From Chitinophagaceae bacterium UBA1953 (GTDB lineage: Bacteria > Bacteroidota > Bacteroidia > Chitinophagales > Chitinophagaceae): a stretch of DNA of 64,000 nt. Below, piece by piece: positions 61,860-64,000 of the stretch. The position numbers and the translations under genes are program-made. The stretch lies in NCBI GenBank assembly GCA_002336115.1, contig DDEN01000056.1, positions 440,377 through 504,376 on the forward strand, given 5' to 3'. Position 1 is the stretch's first letter. Each line of letters starts with the position of its first letter. The notes under the pieces are model-generated. The model made no database searches, was not told the DNA's origin, and worked only from the letters and a program-made list of their open reading frames with translations.

Positions 61860-64000
61860 ATGAGATTTTTTACCTGCACAATTCTTCTGTTATTTTCACT
61901 CGTATCATTTTCACAAACCAAAAAGCCTATAGATCATTCGGTATATGATCAATGGCAAAGTGTACAGCAACCTCAACTCAGTAATGATGGTAAATGGGTT
62001 GTTTACATGGTTAATCCACAGGAAGGAGATGGAGAATTGATCATCCAATCGGCCGATGGCAAATACAAAAAATCAATTTCCCGTGGCTACAGCTCAGTGA
62101 TTACTCAAGACAACCGTTTTGTAGTTTTCAAAATCCGGCCATTTTTTAAAGATACCCGGGAAGCAAAAATTAAAAAGAAAAAACCGGAAGATATGCCCAA
62201 GGACACAATTGGGATCGTAGAGTTTGGAATAGACAGTGTTTGGAAATCTCCCCGTATCAAGTCATTTAAAACACCTGAAAAAGCAGGTGGATGGATTGCT
62301 TACCACATGGATAAGGCATTACCCGAAACTCCTAAGCCGGCAGCAAAACCCGATTCTGTAACACAGATTAACAAGATGGTTGCAACGGCTGATTCATTAA
62401 TGAGAATAGCTGATAGTTTGAAGCTGAAGGCCAATGAAGCAAAAACAAAAGGTTTGAATGTATTGCAACAGTCCAAAAAAGAAATGAAGCCTTCTGCAAA
62501 AGCAAATGATGAAACTGTAGAAGAAGGAACGGAGCTGGTTGTACGGAATACTGTTACAGGTGACGAAAAGAAATTTAAACTGGTGAGTGAATACTATTTC
62601 AGTGAAAAAGGAAATGTACTGCTCATAGAAACAACAAAGAAGAATAACGACAGTACAAGCAAAGCTGCTGTTTTATGGATGAATACTTCAACAGGTAAAG
62701 TTGATACTGTGTTAAAAGGTTTTAATGATGCCAGGAATTTTTCGTTTGATGAAGAGGGAACACAACTTGCCTTTGTTGCTGAAAGGGACAGTGTATCAAA
62801 AGCCCTGCGTAAGTTTTATAAACTGTGGTATTATAAAACCGGAATGGACAGTGCCAAACAGAAAGTTGACAGAAATACAACAGGCGTAAAAAGCGGGTTT
62901 ACTGTAAGCCCTGATTACAATAATAAATTCAGTAAAGATGGCAAGAGGTTATTTATAGGACTTGCACCAATTCGTCAGCCAAAAGATACTTCTTTAGTTG
63001 ATTTTGAAACTGCACGTCTTGATATCTGGACATACAAAGATGATGAACTGCAGCCTCAGCAATTATTACAACTGAATATGGCTTTAAGAAAAAGTTACCT
63101 GGCAGTAATTCAGGATGGAACAAATGGAGTTACTCCCTTAGCTGATGAAGTAGTTGACAGAATTGAATTAAGTGATGATGACAATGGTGATATTGCTTTA
63201 GGAGAATCAGATAAGAAATACCGCATCCAGGATCAGTGGGAGCAATCAAATAACCAGGATTTATACCTTGTTAATGTAAAAACAGGCGAGCGAAAATTAA
63301 TTGCAACGAAAATAAGAGGTGGTGCAAATCTTTCTCCCAAAGGAAAATTTGTTTACTGGTATGACATGAAAGCCCGTTATTATTTTGCTTATGAAATTGC
63401 TTCGGGTAAAACCATCAACATTACAAAAGAAATCAAAGCGCCTTTGTTTGATGAAGAAGATGATCATCCAGATGATCCTCCACCGCATGGTGCAATGGGC
63501 TGGCAGGAAGAGGATGCAGCTTTGTATGTGTATGATAAGTATGATATCTGGAAAGTTGATCCAACTGGAAGTTCAAAACCTGTTTGTATTACAAAGGGGG
63601 TTGGACGTAAAAATCAACTCACTTTCCGAAATGCCACTTTAGACAGGGAAGAACGTTTTGTAAAAAACGGTCAGACCTTATTGCTGAATACATTTGATAA
63701 CAAACAAAAGGGGAGTGGATGGGTTGTTTATAAACTGGGTGATACATTTACATTAAATGAAACTGTACCTGTTACCAACCCGGTTTCAATCAGTGCATTC
63801 AGTGTAGTAAAAGCTAAGAACAGCGATGCAGTAATTTATACGGCCATGTCGCCGCAAATGAGCGGAAGTGTTTTTTCTTCAACGCTTCGCAATGCACAAA
63901 ACTTTGGTTCTGCTGTTCAGTTAAGCAATATCAATCCACAACAGAAAGATTACAACTGGTACACTGTTGAACTGCATAAATGGAAAATGTTTGATGGTAA
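61860..64000 (+). CDS. S9-family prolyl oligopeptidase-like protease (3' end outside window)
   Basis: Open frame from the ATG at 61860 through base 64000, 713 codons so far. Signal peptide (FFTCTILLLFSLVSFSQ), then a propeller with typical S9 lead DQWQSVQQPQLSNDGKWVVYM, an insert of charged residues (about 110-230), strands such as FSFDEEGTQLAFVAERDS and IRGGANLSPKGKFVYWYD, and at the edge YNWYTVELHKWKMFDG, which in S9 peptidases directly precedes the catalytic domain. Catalytic residues lie beyond the window. Distinct from the S9D enzyme at 44460. Unprocessed frame, no internal stop seen. Confidence 0.85.
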   Translation, partial: MRFFTCTILLLFSLVSFSQTKKPIDHSVYDQWQSVQQPQLSNDGKWVVYMVNPQEGDGELIIQSADGKYKKSISRGYSSVITQDNRFVVFKIRPFFKDTREAKIKKKKPEDMPKDTIGIVEFGIDSVWKSPRIKSFKTPEKAGGWIAYHMDKALPETPKPAAKPDSVTQINKMVATADSLMRIADSLKLKANEAKTKGLNVLQQSKKEMKPSAKANDETVEEGTELVVRNTVTGDEKKFKLVSEYYFSEKGNVLLIETTKKNNDSTSKAAVLWMNTSTGKVDTVLKGFNDARNFSFDEEGTQLAFVAERDSVSKALRKFYKLWYYKTGMDSAKQKVDRNTTGVKSGFTVSPDYNNKFSKDGKRLFIGLAPIRQPKDTSLVDFETARLDIWTYKDDELQPQQLLQLNMALRKSYLAVIQDGTNGVTPLADEVVDRIELSDDDNGDIALGESDKKYRIQDQWEQSNNQDLYLVNVKTGERKLIATKIRGGANLSPKGKFVYWYDMKARYYFAYEIASGKTINITKEIKAPLFDEEDDHPDDPPPHGAMGWQEEDAALYVYDKYDIWKVDPTGSSKPVCITKGVGRKNQLTFRNATLDREERFVKNGQTLLLNTFDNKQKGSGWVVYKLGDTFTLNETVPVTNPVSISAFSVVKAKNSDAVIYTAMSPQMSGSVFSSTLRNAQNFGSAVQLSNINPQQKDYNWYTVELHKWKMFDG

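Noticed and set aside
1..64000. tRNA, rRNA, riboswitch, phage or insertion-sequence genes
   Set aside because: Read for T-loop words, rRNA-like blocks, transposase motifs and integrase motifs; none was convincing.

Overview
The window looks like chromosome from a Bacteroidota bacterium, most likely in or near the Chitinophagaceae (inference from gene content and codon use). The DNA is AT-rich and genes have little or no Shine-Dalgarno sequence. Matches to the Bacteroidota promoter (TTTG, about 20 bp, TAnnTTTG) precede several genes. Two proteins carry type IX secretion (T9SS) C-terminal sorting domains. Other phylum hallmarks are Reg_prop/Y_Y_Y and TPR histidine kinases with NarL-type regulators, a LytS/LytTR pair, a carboxypeptidase-regulatory-domain TonB receptor, DUF2911 and a YtxJ bacillithiol-type protein. 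I found no tRNA, rRNA, CRISPR, prophage or insertion sequence.

Layout. 0-1.8 kb: TauE/SafE permease (cut by the window edge), inorganic pyrophosphatase and a 2-Cys peroxiredoxin. 1.8-22.5 kb: the most distinctive block. On the minus strand it has six closely spaced genes for exported proteins (lipoprotein, PD40 propeller, Hcp-like, three unknowns), a 2058-residue T9SS adhesin with five 83-residue repeats, a parallel beta-helix protein, and a one-piece propeller histidine kinase with its response regulator. Back to back with these lies a TPR histidine kinase/regulator pair on the plus strand. A 20-bp quasi-palindrome (AATCMCYAAAAARGGGGRWW type) occurs three times, at the head of the six-gene operon, the beta-helix gene and between the two kinases. 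It sits 19-21 bp from a -7-like box, where a -33 element would be, so the whole block looks like one regulon.

22.5-27.4 kb: NamZ-type exo-N-acetylmuramidase, SlyD-like FKBP, a membrane protein, a CPBP protease and peptidase T. 27.4-29.7 kb: gene-poor, repeat-containing, with two orphan membrane proteins. 29.7-34.5 kb: T9SS alpha/beta hydrolase, LytS/LytTR pair divergent from a fatty acid hydroxylase, and a lipoprotein. 34.6-44.4 kb: envelope proteins (coiled-coil, beta-barrel, DUF2911, SPFH, BNR/sortilin-like propeller, cytochrome c lipoprotein). 44.4-50.1 kb: S9D glutamyl endopeptidase, Tat-exported phosphatase, GNAT-like protein and MgtC. 50.3-53.2 kb: pyruvate phosphate dikinase with an H1-like lysine tail. 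53.8-56 kb: DegT aminotransferase plus GT2. 56-59.2 kb: YtxJ, a 41-residue lipoprotein, DnaQ-like exonuclease, polyprenol-P-mannose synthase-like GT2 and a DMT transporter. 59.3-64 kb: TonB receptor divergent from an S9 peptidase that runs off the window.

All functional names come from reading motifs and family knowledge. No database search was run.
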